A DNA stretch of 64,000 bases from Streptomyces griseosporeus (GCF_014656055.1 NZ_BNBR01000008.1:181110-245109); one strand, 5' to 3'. Shown: positions 18,795 through 29,740, numbered from the stretch's first letter. Numbers and translations: made by a program. Notes: generated from the letters alone by a model not told the origin.

Positions 18795-20434
18795 CGTGGC
18801 ATCACCGCAATCTCCCAGTTCGGGTCGGGGCGTACGGCGCCGACGCAGATCTGCGCCTGGGTCCCGCCGTCCGTGTCCGCGCCGCCGTCGAGGCCGTACG
18901 CCGTGTCGATCAGGGTCACGTCGAACCCGAGGACGGCGTGGCCGCTGAGGCCCTCGGCGGCCGCGGCCAGCGTCACCGCCTCGATCGCCGCGCCCACGGC
19001 GAGCTGCTGCGCGCGGTAGGCGCGCGGGCCGCCCGCCGGCCGCCAGTCGGCCGGGGTCACCGGGTGGACGGTGAAGGCGGCCAGCTCGGCGTTGAAGGAG
19101 GCGGCGAACAGCGCCTCCTGCACCCGGCGCGCGCTGCCGGGCCCGGTCCCCTCCCCCACGGGCAGCAGCGCGCCCAGCTCGTGCGCGTACCGGTACCAGC
19201 CCGGCGGCACGCCGCGCACCCGGTGCACGGCGCAGTACAGGCGGGTCCGCGCGGCCCACCCGGCCGGCCCGTCCACCCCGGCTCCGGCCAGCGCCCGCAG
19301 CGCCTCGGCCGCCTGCCCCAGCACCCCCGCGAGGGCCTCCCCGTCGGCCTCGGCCCCGGTGAACAAGCGCCCCCGTGAGAACCGCCGCGCGGCGGTCTCG
19401 GCGGCGAGGAGATCGAGGGCGCGGGGGGCGGGCAACGGCACCGGGCCGACCGGCACGGCATCCTCGGGCACGGGGCCGGGCGCGGCGTCCCCGGGCACGG
19501 GGCCGGGCGCGGCGGCCGGTACGGCGTCCCCGGGCACGGGGCCGGGCGCGGCGGCCGGTACGGCGTCCTCGGGCGGCCGGGCGGGCGCGGCGGTGCTCGT
19601 GTCCTCGCGGGCCGCGCGCTGGAAGGCGGTGAAGCGGTCGGAGCGCCGTACCGTCCGGGAGCGCTCCAGCAGGGCGGGGCGGGGCGGGGCGTCGGGTCCG
19701 CCGGTGTCCGCCCTGTACGGGAGGTACGGTCCGAGCGTCACCGCCGCCCACGCGTTCTCCTCCTCCCCGTCGAGGCCGAGGCAGGCGTGCACGGCCTCGT
19801 CGTCGAAGACCGTCCGCACCTCCGCGTGCTCCCACTCGGCCCGCGCGAGGCGGGCGGCGCGGCCGAGGGCGACCCCGGCGTCGACCAGGCCGAGGCGGGT
19901 CGCGAAATCGCCGTACTTGTAGAAGTTCTTCCAGAAGCGGCTGGTCAGGACGAGCACCGCCGCGGGCGCCGCCTCCGTCGGCAGGTGCAGCGCGGCGCGC
20001 AGCCGGGCCGCCGCGTCGCCGCCGGCCAGCACGGTCAGCTCGTGCCGGTAGGGGTCGTAGTGGCAGACCTGCCCGGTCGCGGTGAGGGCGGCGTACACCT
20101 CGGTCGGGTACATCGCCCCGCCCGACGGGACGGGCCGGCGCAGCTGCACCTCGGGCCCGTGGTGCGGACGCGGGTCGGCCGGGGTGGCGGCGATGCCGCC
20201 GGACGGGTCGGTGCGGATCCGGCTGACGGCGAAGCCGCCGTGCAGGAGCCGGTGCAGGGCCGCGAGCGGCGGCGGTCCGTCGGGCCGCAGCGGCAGCCGC
20301 CGCGCTCCGCTGTAGACCTTCACCGGCCAGGGCCCGTCGGCCCAGTCCACCCGCCAGCCGTCCGGGTTGGCGGAGCGCGGGTCGAGCCGCAGCCCGGTGG
20401 TGTAGGTGTACGCCTCGTCGGTCGTCATGGTCAT
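18791..20434 (-). CDS. nosF: NosF, SagB-type azoline dehydrogenase
   Basis: A flavin-dependent dehydrogenase of the nitroreductase-like SagB/McbC family that oxidises thiazolines to thiazoles. At 547 residues it has two nitroreductase-like halves. The first contains PVPSGGAMYPTEVYA and RFWKNFYKYGDFATRLGLVD, with the K-x-x-x-Y feature of active family members. The second ends in AVGAAIEAVTLAAAAEGL. They are joined by a low-complexity linker with repeats of PGPVPGDAVPAAA. The ATG at 20434 has AAGGAG 13 bases upstream; starts at 20428 or 20476 are possible, the latter only 3 bases from the nosG stop. Confidence 0.88.
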   Translation of the reverse strand: MTMTTDEAYTYTTGLRLDPRSANPDGWRVDWADGPWPVKVYSGARRLPLRPDGPPPLAALHRLLHGGFAVSRIRTDPSGGIAATPADPRPHHGPEVQLRRPVPSGGAMYPTEVYAALTATGQVCHYDPYRHELTVLAGGDAAARLRAALHLPTEAAPAAVLVLTSRFWKNFYKYGDFATRLGLVDAGVALGRAARLARAEWEHAEVRTVFDDEAVHACLGLDGEEENAWAAVTLGPYLPYRADTGGPDAPPRPALLERSRTVRRSDRFTAFQRAAREDTSTAAPARPPEDAVPAAAPGPVPGDAVPAAAPGPVPGDAAPGPVPEDAVPVGPVPLPAPRALDLLAAETAARRFSRGRLFTGAEADGEALAGVLGQAAEALRALAGAGVDGPAGWAARTRLYCAVHRVRGVPPGWYRYAHELGALLPVGEGTGPGSARRVQEALFAASFNAELAAFTVHPVTPADWRPAGGPRAYRAQQLAVGAAIEAVTLAAAAEGLSGHAVLGFDVTLIDTAYGLDGGADTDGGTQAQICVGAVRPDPNWEIAVMPR

Positions 20435-20479
20435 GGTCGTGCGGGTTCTCCTTGCCGGCTGGCCATCGGACGGCATGTC

Positions 20480-22446
20480 CTACGGGAAGGGGTGCGGGAC
20501 GGCGCCGATCTCCCGGCCGGGGGCCAGCAGGCTGCGGTAGGGCAGGGTGGTGCCCTCCGTGAGCCGGGGCAGGCCGCGGGTACGGCGGTTGCGGTGGCCG
20601 AAGGTCATCGGGATCAGGCCCGGCACCAGCACCCGGACGCAGTGCAGGCCGTTGCGGCGCAGCTCGGGCATGGTCTGGTCGACGACCAGGACGTCGAGGC
20701 CGCAGTCGAGGACGCCGGAGACGGCCGCGTACAGGTCGGCCCGCAGGTCGGCGTCCTGCGTGCGGAGCGTCGAGCGGACCCGGCCGAGCGGGACGGGGTC
20801 GCCGGTGCGGGGCCGGTCGAGGAGGAAGGAGAAGCGGTCGCGGGCCTCGGGCAGCGCGCCGACCGTGGAGTGGTCCTCCATGCGGCGGATGAGGAACGGG
20901 TCGTCGAGCATGCGCAGCGCGTCGGGGCGGCGGCGCTCGTAGGCGTCCCGGGTGGCGAGGACCGTGCCCACCAGCTCGTGCAGGGCGCCGGTGACGGCCT
21001 GGACGGGGTCGGGGTGCGCGCCGCAGCCCGCGAAGAGCCGGGGCCCGTCGCCGCTGTCGTTCTCGGCGGTGAGCAGCAGCGCCGGGACGCCGTACTCCAT
21101 CGTGGCGTCGAAGCAGCGGAAGTCGAAGCCGGTGAAGAGGCGGGACTTGGCCAGCAGGTGGTCCAGGGCGGGCGAGGTGCCGTCGAGGGCGACCTCTGGG
21201 ACGTCGAGTTCGCGGTACCAGGTGAGCAGGAAGGCGTCCCGCTCGGCGAGTTCGCGCAGGCCGTGCAGGACGGCCTCCTCGACGCTGTTGCCGAGGGCGC
21301 AGCCGTTCGAGGTGTCGTAGAAGAAGGAGATCTCGTCGTCGTGGCGCGGTCCCCAGAACGCGGCGCGCTCCGGGACGAGGACGCGTCCGTCGCGGCGGAA
21401 GGAGTACGCGCCCACCCAGTCGATCTCGGTGCCGGGGTCGAAGGGCCGGTACCGGAAGCCTTCGGAGGCGTAGCTCTCCTCCGGGTGGGTGCCCAGGTCC
21501 GGCGGGTACAGGGCCTGGTCGGCCACGTCCGCGTAGCGGGCCCGCACGGGGGGCAGGGTGCCGCCGCGGTGCAGGCCGGCGTAGCGTTCCAGCCCCTCCA
21601 GGACGGCGACGGTGCGGCTGGTGGCGTAGTCGGCGGCGCGGCCGATGGCGGGCTCGCGGCGGCCCCAGCGCGGCGGCAGCTCCACCGAGCAGGCCCCGAA
21701 GGGGCTCTGCAGGTCCTGCCGCAGCTCCTTGAACAGGCCGAGGCCGGCGTAGAGGTAGTCGCCGCGGACGGCGTCCGCGGGCAGCCGTCCGGTGCGCAGG
21801 GTGGCCGGGGTGAGCTTGGTGAGCGGGACGGCGGCGGGGGTCAGCGCGGGCACGGTGTCCTCGCGGAGGCTGCCGCAGTTCGGGCAGCCGGAGTCCGGCA
21901 GCAGGGTCTGCTGCTCGACCGTGCCGGCGGCGCCGTCGAGGACGAGGACGCGGCCGTCGGCCGGGCCGGCCGGCCCCTGGCAGGACGCGAGCCGGGCGCG
22001 GACGTACTCCTCCACCAGCCGCAGCACGCCGGGTCCCCAGATGCGGACGTCGGCGCCGTGCGGCCAGGACTCGGCGAGGCTGTCGCCCTCCAGGCCGGGC
22101 CCGAAGGGCGAGTTGGCGGTCCGGGTCACCAGGCAGCGCGGGCAGCCCTGGGTGCCGGGGCGCCAGACGGGACCGATGTAGACGAGCGAGCGCCAGCTGC
22201 CGACGAAGAGCAGGGAGCGTCCGGTGGCCAGGCAGTCGACGACGGTGTCCTGGAACTCGCCGAGCCCGTCGAGCCCGGCGACGAGGACGGTCGCCCTGGA
22301 GGACCGGCCGAAGCGTGCACCGCCGTCCGGGTCGGGGGTGTCGTCGCGGCCGAGGCGCCGGACCAGATGCTCGGCGAGCACGCCCCGCCCGACGACGACC
22401 GGCGGCCCGGCCGGCCCTGTGCGGGGCTGCGGGGTGGTCGCCGTAC

Positions 22447-22450
<4 letters not shown>
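20480..22450 (-). CDS. nosG: NosG, YcaO-type azoline cyclodehydratase
   Basis: A 656-residue protein that uses ATP to turn core Cys residues into thiazolines. The N-terminal 210 residues resemble the TOMM partner (ThiF/C) part, with zinc-type pairs GCPRC and GCPNC. The YcaO domain follows, with GRAADYATSRTVAVLEGLER, SNGCALGNSVEEAVLHGLRE-ERDAF, and a C-terminus ending PHPFP, the PxPxP motif typical of YcaO enzymes. The ATG overlaps the nosH stop (ATGA). The partner NosH supplies leader binding. Confidence 0.92.
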
Positions 22451-24423
<1,973 letters not shown>

Positions 24424-24424
24424 G

Positions 24425-25750
24425 TCAGAGCTTCCCGTGCGCGCTGTAGACGGTTGCGGCCTCCTGCTCGGAGGCGCAGCTGATCCGGCTGGGCCGGTGC
24501 TGTTCGGGGAGGGCGGCGCAATGCGCGCGGACGGTGTCCGCGTCGACGCTGCCGACCACCGTGGCGGCCAGGAACTCCAGGCCGGTCGGGGCGGTCTCGA
24601 CGGTGACCCGTACGTCGCTGACCCCGTCGAGGGCGAGGACGTGGCGCTCGATCTCCCGGGGCCGTACGAGCACTCCGGCGAGCTTCTCGGCGCCGTCGAG
24701 GCGGCCTTCGAGGCAGAGGTTGCCGTCGGCGTCGAAGCGGCCGTAGTCGGTGCCGGTCACGTGGTCGGCGGGGGCGGAGGGCGGGCTGCCGGGCCGCCAG
24801 GTGCGCCGGCAGCAGCCGGGGCCGGCGACGGCGACCGTGCCGATGCCGCGTTCGTCGGTGCCGGTCAGCCACACGGACTTGCCGGGGATCGGCCGGCCGA
24901 CGTGCCGGTTGTGGCCGGGGTCGTGGTCGAGGGCGATGGCGCCGGTCTCGGCGGTGCCGTACAGGTTGCTGACGGCGGCGCCGGTGAAGTGGCGGCGGAT
25001 CAGCTCGACCCGCGGGGCGCTGAGGTGGCCGCCGCCGAGGAACAGGGCGACGGAGCCGAGGTCGGTGGCGGCGGGCGCGGACAGGCAGGCCGCCGCGGCC
25101 AGGGCCGGGACGCCGAGGGCCAGCACGCGCCGGTCGCGGGCGAGGTCGTACAGCGGGCTCCAGTCGTGCGGCGGGTGCACGACCAGGTCCCGTTTCAGGT
25201 AGAGGGCGGGCAGGACGCACATGAAGAACGCGGCGGAGAAGCCCAGCGGCAGACAGGTGGCCAGCGCCTCGGGCGGGCCCGCGGGGAACGCGTCCGCGTA
25301 CATCGCCGCCTCGGCGTGCAGGGCGATCTGCTCCCACTCGTCGGCGGGGCCGACGGCCACCTTGGGCGCGCCGGAGCTGCCGGAGGTGCACACGCCCCAC
25401 AGCGGGCGCTCCTGTGCCGCGAGCGGTACGGACCCGTCGTCCGGGAGGGCGTGCAGCGCCGGGGCGATCTCCCGCCCGGTGACGCCGAGGGTGCGCGGCG
25501 ACGCCCAGAGCAGGACCGTGTCCGGCACGGTGGCCACGGCGAACAGCGCGGCCAGCGCGGGGAGTCCGGCGGTGGGGTCGATCGCGTACGCGCCGCCGGG
25601 ACGCACCTGCGCGGCCAGGTCGCGGCCGGCGGTGAGCAGGTCGTCCCAGGCGGCGAAGTCGCCGCCCCAGCGGACGCCGGTCACGGCACAGGCCCGGCCC
25701 GCCGGGAGGTGACGGGGGGTCAGGAAGCGCTGGAACGCTGGTCGGCCCAT
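24425..25750 (-). CDS. nosI: NosI, AMP-dependent ligase for 3-methyl-2-indolic acid
   Basis: A 441-residue member of the acyl-adenylate family. Core motifs are CTSGSSGAPKVAV (P-loop), LYGTAETGAIAL, GTDYGRFDADGNLCLEGRLDG and the C-terminal lysine loop YSAHGKL. It is shorter than ordinary acyl-CoA ligases, as for other small carrier-loading ligases. It activates the NosL product as an adenylate and passes it to the carrier NosJ. The ATG at 25750 has GAGGGG eight bases upstream; a GTG at 25759 is less likely. The start lies inside nosJ (31-base overlap). Confidence 0.88.
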   Translation of the reverse strand: MGRPAFQRFLTPRHLPAGRACAVTGVRWGGDFAAWDDLLTAGRDLAAQVRPGGAYAIDPTAGLPALAALFAVATVPDTVLLWASPRTLGVTGREIAPALHALPDDGSVPLAAQERPLWGVCTSGSSGAPKVAVGPADEWEQIALHAEAAMYADAFPAGPPEALATCLPLGFSAAFFMCVLPALYLKRDLVVHPPHDWSPLYDLARDRRVLALGVPALAAAACLSAPAATDLGSVALFLGGGHLSAPRVELIRRHFTGAAVSNLYGTAETGAIALDHDPGHNRHVGRPIPGKSVWLTGTDERGIGTVAVAGPGCCRRTWRPGSPPSAPADHVTGTDYGRFDADGNLCLEGRLDGAEKLAGVLVRPREIERHVLALDGVSDVRVTVETAPTGLEFLAATVVGSVDADTVRAHCAALPEQHRPSRISCASEQEAATVYSAHGKL

Positions 25751-25959
25751 GTCACCCACCCCTCGATCGTGCGCGGCGCGTCGGGCAGTTCGGGCAGGGT
25801 CCGCCCGGGTGCCTGCCGGGCGAAGTACGACAGGACGACGACCGTCTCCAGCGAGTCGAGCCGCCGCCGCGGGTCGTCCTCCTGGAGCAGCCCGGCCAGC
25901 TCCTCCTGCAGGTCCGGTACGTCGTCCGGCGTCCGGGGTGTGGTGCGCTGAGATGTCAC
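25720..25959 (-). CDS. nosJ: NosJ, discrete carrier (thiolation) protein
   Basis: A 79-residue acyl/peptidyl carrier protein. Ser36 in RRLDSLETVVVL is the expected phosphopantetheine site, with the usual DSL signature. It would hold 3-methyl-2-indolic acid as a thioester between NosI and NosK. The start is GTG at 25959, overlapping the nosK stop (GTGA). The first 12 residues are polar and likely disordered. Confidence 0.87.
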   Translation of the reverse strand: MTSQRTTPRTPDDVPDLQEELAGLLQEDDPRRRLDSLETVVVLSYFARQAPGRTLPELPDAPRTIEGWVTWADQRSSAS

Positions 25960-26768
25960 GTGTCGCCCTTCTGCGTCGTTCGGGGACCGGCGGGTGCGTC
26001 GTGCGCGGTGCGCCAGAAGTCCTCGACCGCCTCGTTGAACTCCCGCGGCCGGTCGTGGCCGACCAGATGGCCGGCGCCGGGGACGACCCGGCCGCGGACC
26101 CGGCCGCCCCAGCCGGGCGCCTGCTCGGCCGCCGCGCGTTCGACGGACTTCAGGGAGCCATTGAGGACGAGCGTCGGGACGGTGAGCGCGGCCACGTCCG
26201 CCGCGCGGACCAGCGCGGTCCGCTCGAAGTCCCGCTCGACATGCCCGGTGACCGCGTCGAGCGTCCGCTTCCACCGGGTGCCGTGCAGCTGCTCGTACTC
26301 GGCGGCCAGGGCCGGCTGCTGCGCGGCGAGCCCCTCGAAACCGGCGATCAGCGAGAGGAACGCGTCGCGGGAGACGTCCGGCGCGAACCCGGTCAGCACC
26401 AGCGAGGCGACCAGGTCGGGCCGGGTGGCCGCGCAGCGGTGGGCGAGCGGCCCGCCCAGGTAGGAGGCGCCGATCAGCCGGCCGGGCCCGAAGCGTTCCA
26501 GCACGGCGACGAGGTAGCGCAGCGCGTCGTCGAAGTAGTCCTCGGCGGCGTCACGGCGGCAGCGGCCGTGACCGGGCAGATCCACGGGTACGGTCCGCAG
26601 TCGGCCGTGCCAGGCCCGGATCTGCGCGGCGAAGTGCCCGTGGCCGGTGCCCAGCAGCCCGTGCACCAGGTAGACGGTGGGCGTCTCCGGGCCCGTCGAC
26701 GTCCCGGTGTGCATCGGCGTCTCCGTGTCCCTCGGCGTCTCGGTGTCCATCGGCGTCTCCGCGTCCAC
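25956..26768 (-). CDS. nosK: NosK, alpha/beta-hydrolase-fold acyltransferase
   Basis: A 270-residue alpha/beta-hydrolase-fold protein. Features are VYLVHGLLGTG (oxyanion region), PVDLPGHGRC, the nucleophile elbow IGASYLGG with Ser, and VVPGAGHLVGHDRP with the catalytic His. In the nosiheptide pathway NosK moves the indolic acid unit from NosJ to a core Cys, so it acts as an acyltransferase. The first 27 residues are an imperfect ETPMDT-type repeat that precedes the fold and may be dispensable. GTG at 26768 sits 7 bases past the nosL stop; ATG at 26750 and 26714 would remove the repeats. Confidence 0.85.
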   Translation of the reverse strand: MDAETPMDTETPRDTETPMHTGTSTGPETPTVYLVHGLLGTGHGHFAAQIRAWHGRLRTVPVDLPGHGRCRRDAAEDYFDDALRYLVAVLERFGPGRLIGASYLGGPLAHRCAATRPDLVASLVLTGFAPDVSRDAFLSLIAGFEGLAAQQPALAAEYEQLHGTRWKRTLDAVTGHVERDFERTALVRAADVAALTVPTLVLNGSLKSVERAAAEQAPGWGGRVRGRVVPGAGHLVGHDRPREFNEAVEDFWRTAHDAPAGPRTTQKGDT

Positions 26769-26775
26769 CGGTGCC

Positions 26776-27978
26776 TCAGACCGCCCGGGACGCCTCGCCC
26801 GCGGGGTTCACGAAGTGGTCGACGGGTGTGCCGGACGCCTCGATACGGCCGAGGATGTGCCGCGGCCGGCGCAGGTCGGCGACGAGGAACTGGGAGGACT
26901 TCTCGTCGTTGCGGGCCTCGCAGCCGGCCCGGTAGGGGGCGACGTCGGGGCTGCCGGGCGAGATCACGCCGGCCAGGCCCAGCGCGACGTCCTGGAACTC
27001 CTGCGGCTCCCGCGTGGTGAGGACGAGCCGCTGCTCGGGACAGGTGAAGGCGACCACCGACATCAGCCGCAGGTAGTCGTCGTCGCCGACCCGCGTGGTG
27101 TCCCGGGACTTCATGGCCGGCCGCATCCGCGGCACCGACAGGTCGGCGGTCGCGCCCCGGGAGCGCAGATGGTCGCCGTGCGCGACCAGGCTCACCAGCT
27201 CGGCGGAGAGGTCGTCGTGCAGCCCGACCAGCACCCCGGGGTTCACATACCGGTAGCCGGCGTCCAGCCAGCGGTCGAAGGAGACCACCCGGCGGTCGAA
27301 GTCGGCCTTGGGTACCCCGACGGAGGTCTTGCCCATGAAGCGGCGGTACGTCTCGCGGTCGTAGCTCTCCTGGAACACGCACATGGTGACCGGGTCCTCC
27401 CGGCCGATCCACTCGCCGAGGACGTCGATCTCGTCCTGCTCCATGCTGCCGATGTTGAAGTAGACCCGCTCGAAGCCCAGGTCCAGGGCGGTGCGGATGG
27501 CCCAGCCGATCCGGAAGGCGGAGGCGAGCCGGGTGTGCTTGTCCTCGTACTCGCCGGTGAGGAAGCCGACCCCGCGGACGCCCTCGTGGTGGTAGAGGAT
27601 CTCCAGCTGCTCGGTGATCTCCTTGCGGCCGGAGAACTTGCGGTCGAGGCGGTGGTTGCCCTTCCGCATGGAGCACATCTTGCACTCGGAGTCGCAGTAG
27701 TTGGTGGTGTAGAGCGGCACGAAGGTGTGCAGCCGGGGGCGGCGGGCCCCGCACCGGGCCTCCGCGGCCGCCTGCAGCTCGGCGGTGCCGATCGAGCGGT
27801 CCTCCCACAGGGCGAGCGCGACCGCCGCCCGCGACTCGGCCGGCTCCTCGCCCTCGGCGAGGGCGAGGACGGCACGGGTGTCCACCGTGGCCGCCTCGGC
27901 GCGTACGTCCTCCAGCTCCGGCAGGACGAAGTCACCGGTCATTGCGTGCGAGGTCATTGCCTGGGAGTTCTGCGTCAT
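26776..27978 (-). CDS. nosL: NosL, radical SAM 3-methyl-2-indolic acid synthase
   Basis: A 400-residue radical SAM enzyme that rearranges L-tryptophan into 3-methyl-2-indolic acid, the side-ring building block of nosiheptide. The cluster-binding motif is C95-x3-C99-x2-C102 in NYCDSECKMC, the CX3CX2C of radical SAM enzymes. The SAM-binding GVGFLTGEYED follows at about 140. It belongs to the ThiH/HydG-like amino acid lyases. The ATG at 27978 has AGAGGA six bases upstream. It is the first gene of the leftward operon, facing the nosM control region. Confidence 0.95.
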   Translation of the reverse strand: MTQNSQAMTSHAMTGDFVLPELEDVRAEAATVDTRAVLALAEGEEPAESRAAVALALWEDRSIGTAELQAAAEARCGARRPRLHTFVPLYTTNYCDSECKMCSMRKGNHRLDRKFSGRKEITEQLEILYHHEGVRGVGFLTGEYEDKHTRLASAFRIGWAIRTALDLGFERVYFNIGSMEQDEIDVLGEWIGREDPVTMCVFQESYDRETYRRFMGKTSVGVPKADFDRRVVSFDRWLDAGYRYVNPGVLVGLHDDLSAELVSLVAHGDHLRSRGATADLSVPRMRPAMKSRDTTRVGDDDYLRLMSVVAFTCPEQRLVLTTREPQEFQDVALGLAGVISPGSPDVAPYRAGCEARNDEKSSQFLVADLRRPRHILGRIEASGTPVDHFVNPAGEASRAV

Positions 27979-28153
27979 GTGAATTCCTCTGCGAACGGCC
28001 GGAAGGGACCCGGCCCATGTAACGCCACCCGGGAATTCCGAACAAGACACCGAGGAAACGGAGGACTCTTTCTCCGTTACTCTCCCCACCTGCGCATTCA
28101 CCCAGCCCTGAACCACCTACACGGCGGTTCCGCAGCAGACCCGAAGCGCATGG

Positions 28154-28201
28154 TTAGCAGCGCTTTAGCGGCCTTTTTGTGCCGTCACAGCAGTACAGCA
28201 G
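28154..28201 (+). promoter_or_regulatory. Candidate SARP-binding direct repeats between nosL and nosM
   Basis: TTAGCAG at 28154 and TTAGCGG at 28165 are spaced 11 bases start to start; ACAGCAG recurs at 28187 (33 bases from the first) and at 28195. Heptamers at multiples of 11 bases are the classic shape of SARP sites, and the cluster encodes one SARP (NosP). They lie 37 or more bases upstream of the nosM -35 box. The rest of 27979-28329 holds no gene; a 7-bp hairpin (28057-28078, AACGGAG/CTCCGTT) sits in the nosL leader. Confidence 0.45.
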
Positions 28202-28237
28202 CGGGGGATCAGCAGAAATGCAAAAGGGCCGGAATCC

Positions 28238-28267
28238 TTGACTCACGGAAGACCCGCTGCATAGCCT
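28238..28267 (+). promoter_or_regulatory. nosM promoter
   Basis: TTGACT (28238-28243) and TAGCCT (28262-28267), 18 bases apart, fit a vegetative promoter reading into nosM, with an expected start near 28274 and a leader of about 55 bases. Confidence 0.6.
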
Positions 28268-28329
28268 CCGAGGCACGCGCTGCAGGAAATGCGCGAAGTA
28301 AATTACCGTCGACATGGAAGGGGTTTCCG

Positions 28330-28482
28330 GTGGACGCTGCACACCTGTCCGACCTGGACATCGACGCTCTCGAGATCTCCGAGTTCCTGGACGAGAGCCG
28401 ACTGGAGGACAGCGAGGTCGTGGCCAAGGTCATGTCGGCCTCGTGCACCACCTGCGAGTGCTGCTGTTCCTGCTCCTCCTGA
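28330..28482 (+). CDS. nosM: NosM, nosiheptide precursor peptide
   Basis: A 50-residue ribosomal precursor. Leader of 37 residues (MDAAHLSDLDIDALEISEFL, then up to VVAKVMSA), acidic with the helical LDxLExxEF-type pattern of thiopeptide leaders, followed by a 13-residue core SCTTCECCCSCSS. This is the nosiheptide core: five Cys become thiazoles, one Cys carries the indolic acid, Ser1 and Ser10 form the central pyridine and the last Ser gives the amide. The start is GTG at 28330 with GAAGGGG seven bases upstream; the ATG at 28314 is in another frame. It is first of the rightward genes and is followed by a strong hairpin. Confidence 0.97.
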   Translation: MDAAHLSDLDIDALEISEFLDESRLEDSEVVAKVMSASCTTCECCCSCSS

Positions 28483-28489
28483 TGGAGAC

Positions 28490-28531
28490 GGCGCCCTGTA
28501 CCGGAGCGATCCGGTACAGGGCGCCGCTTTT
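28490..28531 (+). terminator. Attenuator-like hairpin between nosM and nosN
   Basis: A perfect 15-bp stem (28490-28504 with 28511-28525, GGCGCCCTGTACCGG and its complement), 6-base loop, then GCTTTTC. It starts 7 bases after the nosM stop and ends 22 bases before nosN. It would stop most transcripts after nosM, or protect the nosM 3' end, giving much more precursor than enzyme. Confidence 0.85.
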
Positions 28532-28552
28532 CTCGACCCGAAAGGAATCCGC

Positions 28553-29740
28553 ATGCGGCAGAACCTGCTGATGATCTATGTGCACATCCCTTTCTGCCAT
28601 TCGAAGTGCACGTTCTGCGACTGGGTCCAGGCCATCCCGACGAAGGATCTCCTGCGCAAGCCCGGTGACTCGGTGCGCCAGAAGTACATCTCCGCACTCT
28701 GCGCGGAAATCGCAGAGCGGGGCGCGATGCATCGCGCGGCAGGTGACATCCCCCATGTCCTCTACTGGGGCGGCGGCACGGCCAGCAGCCTCGACGAGCA
28801 GGAGACCGCGGCGGTCATGGAGGCGCTGCACTCCTCCTTCGACATGAGCACGGTGGCCGAGGCGACCATCGAGTGCAGCCCGGACACCGTCGACGAGCGG
28901 AAGCTGTCCTTCTACCGCGGTCTCGGATTCAACCGGGTCTCCAGCGGCGTGCAGTCCTTCGACGACGACCGGCTGCGCCGCCTGGGCCGCCGGCACACCG
29001 CGGAGCAGGCCGGGCGCATCGTGCACGCCGCGCGGGCCGCGGGGTTCGAGGACGTCTCCATCGACATCATGTCCGGCTTCCCCGACCAGGAGGCCGACGA
29101 GCTGGACCGGACCGTCGACCGTGCTCTTGAGCTGCCGGTCAACCACCTCTCGCTGTACTCGTTCCGGCCCACCCCGGGCACGTTCATGCGCCGCCGGATG
29201 GACTCCTCGGAGCGGCGGACGTACCTGCGCCGCCAGCAGGCGCTGTTCACGCGGGCCCGCCGGGCGATCGAGGGCTTCGGCCTCAGCGAGTACGCCAACG
29301 GCTACTTCGGCAAGGTGTCGCCGTTCGCCTCCATGTACTTCCAGCACCGCGCCGACACCGTCGGCCTGGGTTCGGGCGCGATCTCCCTGGTGGACCAGCG
29401 GTTCAAGTCCCACCAGAAGGGCCTGCTGCACTCCTACGTCGACGATCCGCACGCCTTCGACATCGACGTGCCGGCGGGCCAGGACCGCGTCCTGGTGTCG
29501 CTGCTGCAGGCCGGGCTCGCCATGTTCGACGGCATCCCCCGCGAGGACTGGCGGCAGCGCACCGGCACGGACCTCGCCGAGGTGCTGCTGCGGCCCACGG
29601 TCGCGCCCCTCGCGGACTTCCTGCGCGGCCGCGGCCTGGTCGAGGACGACCACGGCATCCGCCTCCCGCGTGACATCGCCGGTCTCACCCTGATCGAGCT
29701 GGCCTTCGAGATGGCCATGTCCCAGCCGGAGCTGGTGTGA
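28553..29740 (+). CDS. nosN: NosN, class C radical SAM methyltransferase
   Basis: A 395-residue HemN-like radical SAM enzyme. The 4Fe-4S motif is C15-x3-C19-x2-C22 in PFCHSKCTFCDW; the SAM site YWGGGTAS and a HemN-type C-terminal domain follow. NosN transfers a one-carbon unit to C4 of the indolic acid and helps close the side ring through an ester to Glu6 of the core. The ATG at 28553 has AAAGGA upstream. The stop overlaps the nosO GTG start (GTGTGA). It can only be transcribed by reading through the nosM hairpin or from a weak internal start. Confidence 0.92.
   Translation: MRQNLLMIYVHIPFCHSKCTFCDWVQAIPTKDLLRKPGDSVRQKYISALCAEIAERGAMHRAAGDIPHVLYWGGGTASSLDEQETAAVMEALHSSFDMSTVAEATIECSPDTVDERKLSFYRGLGFNRVSSGVQSFDDDRLRRLGRRHTAEQAGRIVHAARAAGFEDVSIDIMSGFPDQEADELDRTVDRALELPVNHLSLYSFRPTPGTFMRRRMDSSERRTYLRRQQALFTRARRAIEGFGLSEYANGYFGKVSPFASMYFQHRADTVGLGSGAISLVDQRFKSHQKGLLHSYVDDPHAFDIDVPAGQDRVLVSLLQAGLAMFDGIPREDWRQRTGTDLAEVLLRPTVAPLADFLRGRGLVEDDHGIRLPRDIAGLTLIELAFEMAMSQPELV

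Noticed and set aside
28314..28571. ATG-started frame overlapping nosM
   Set aside because: It is in a different frame from the NosM core and its product has no known family; NosM begins at the GTG at 28330.
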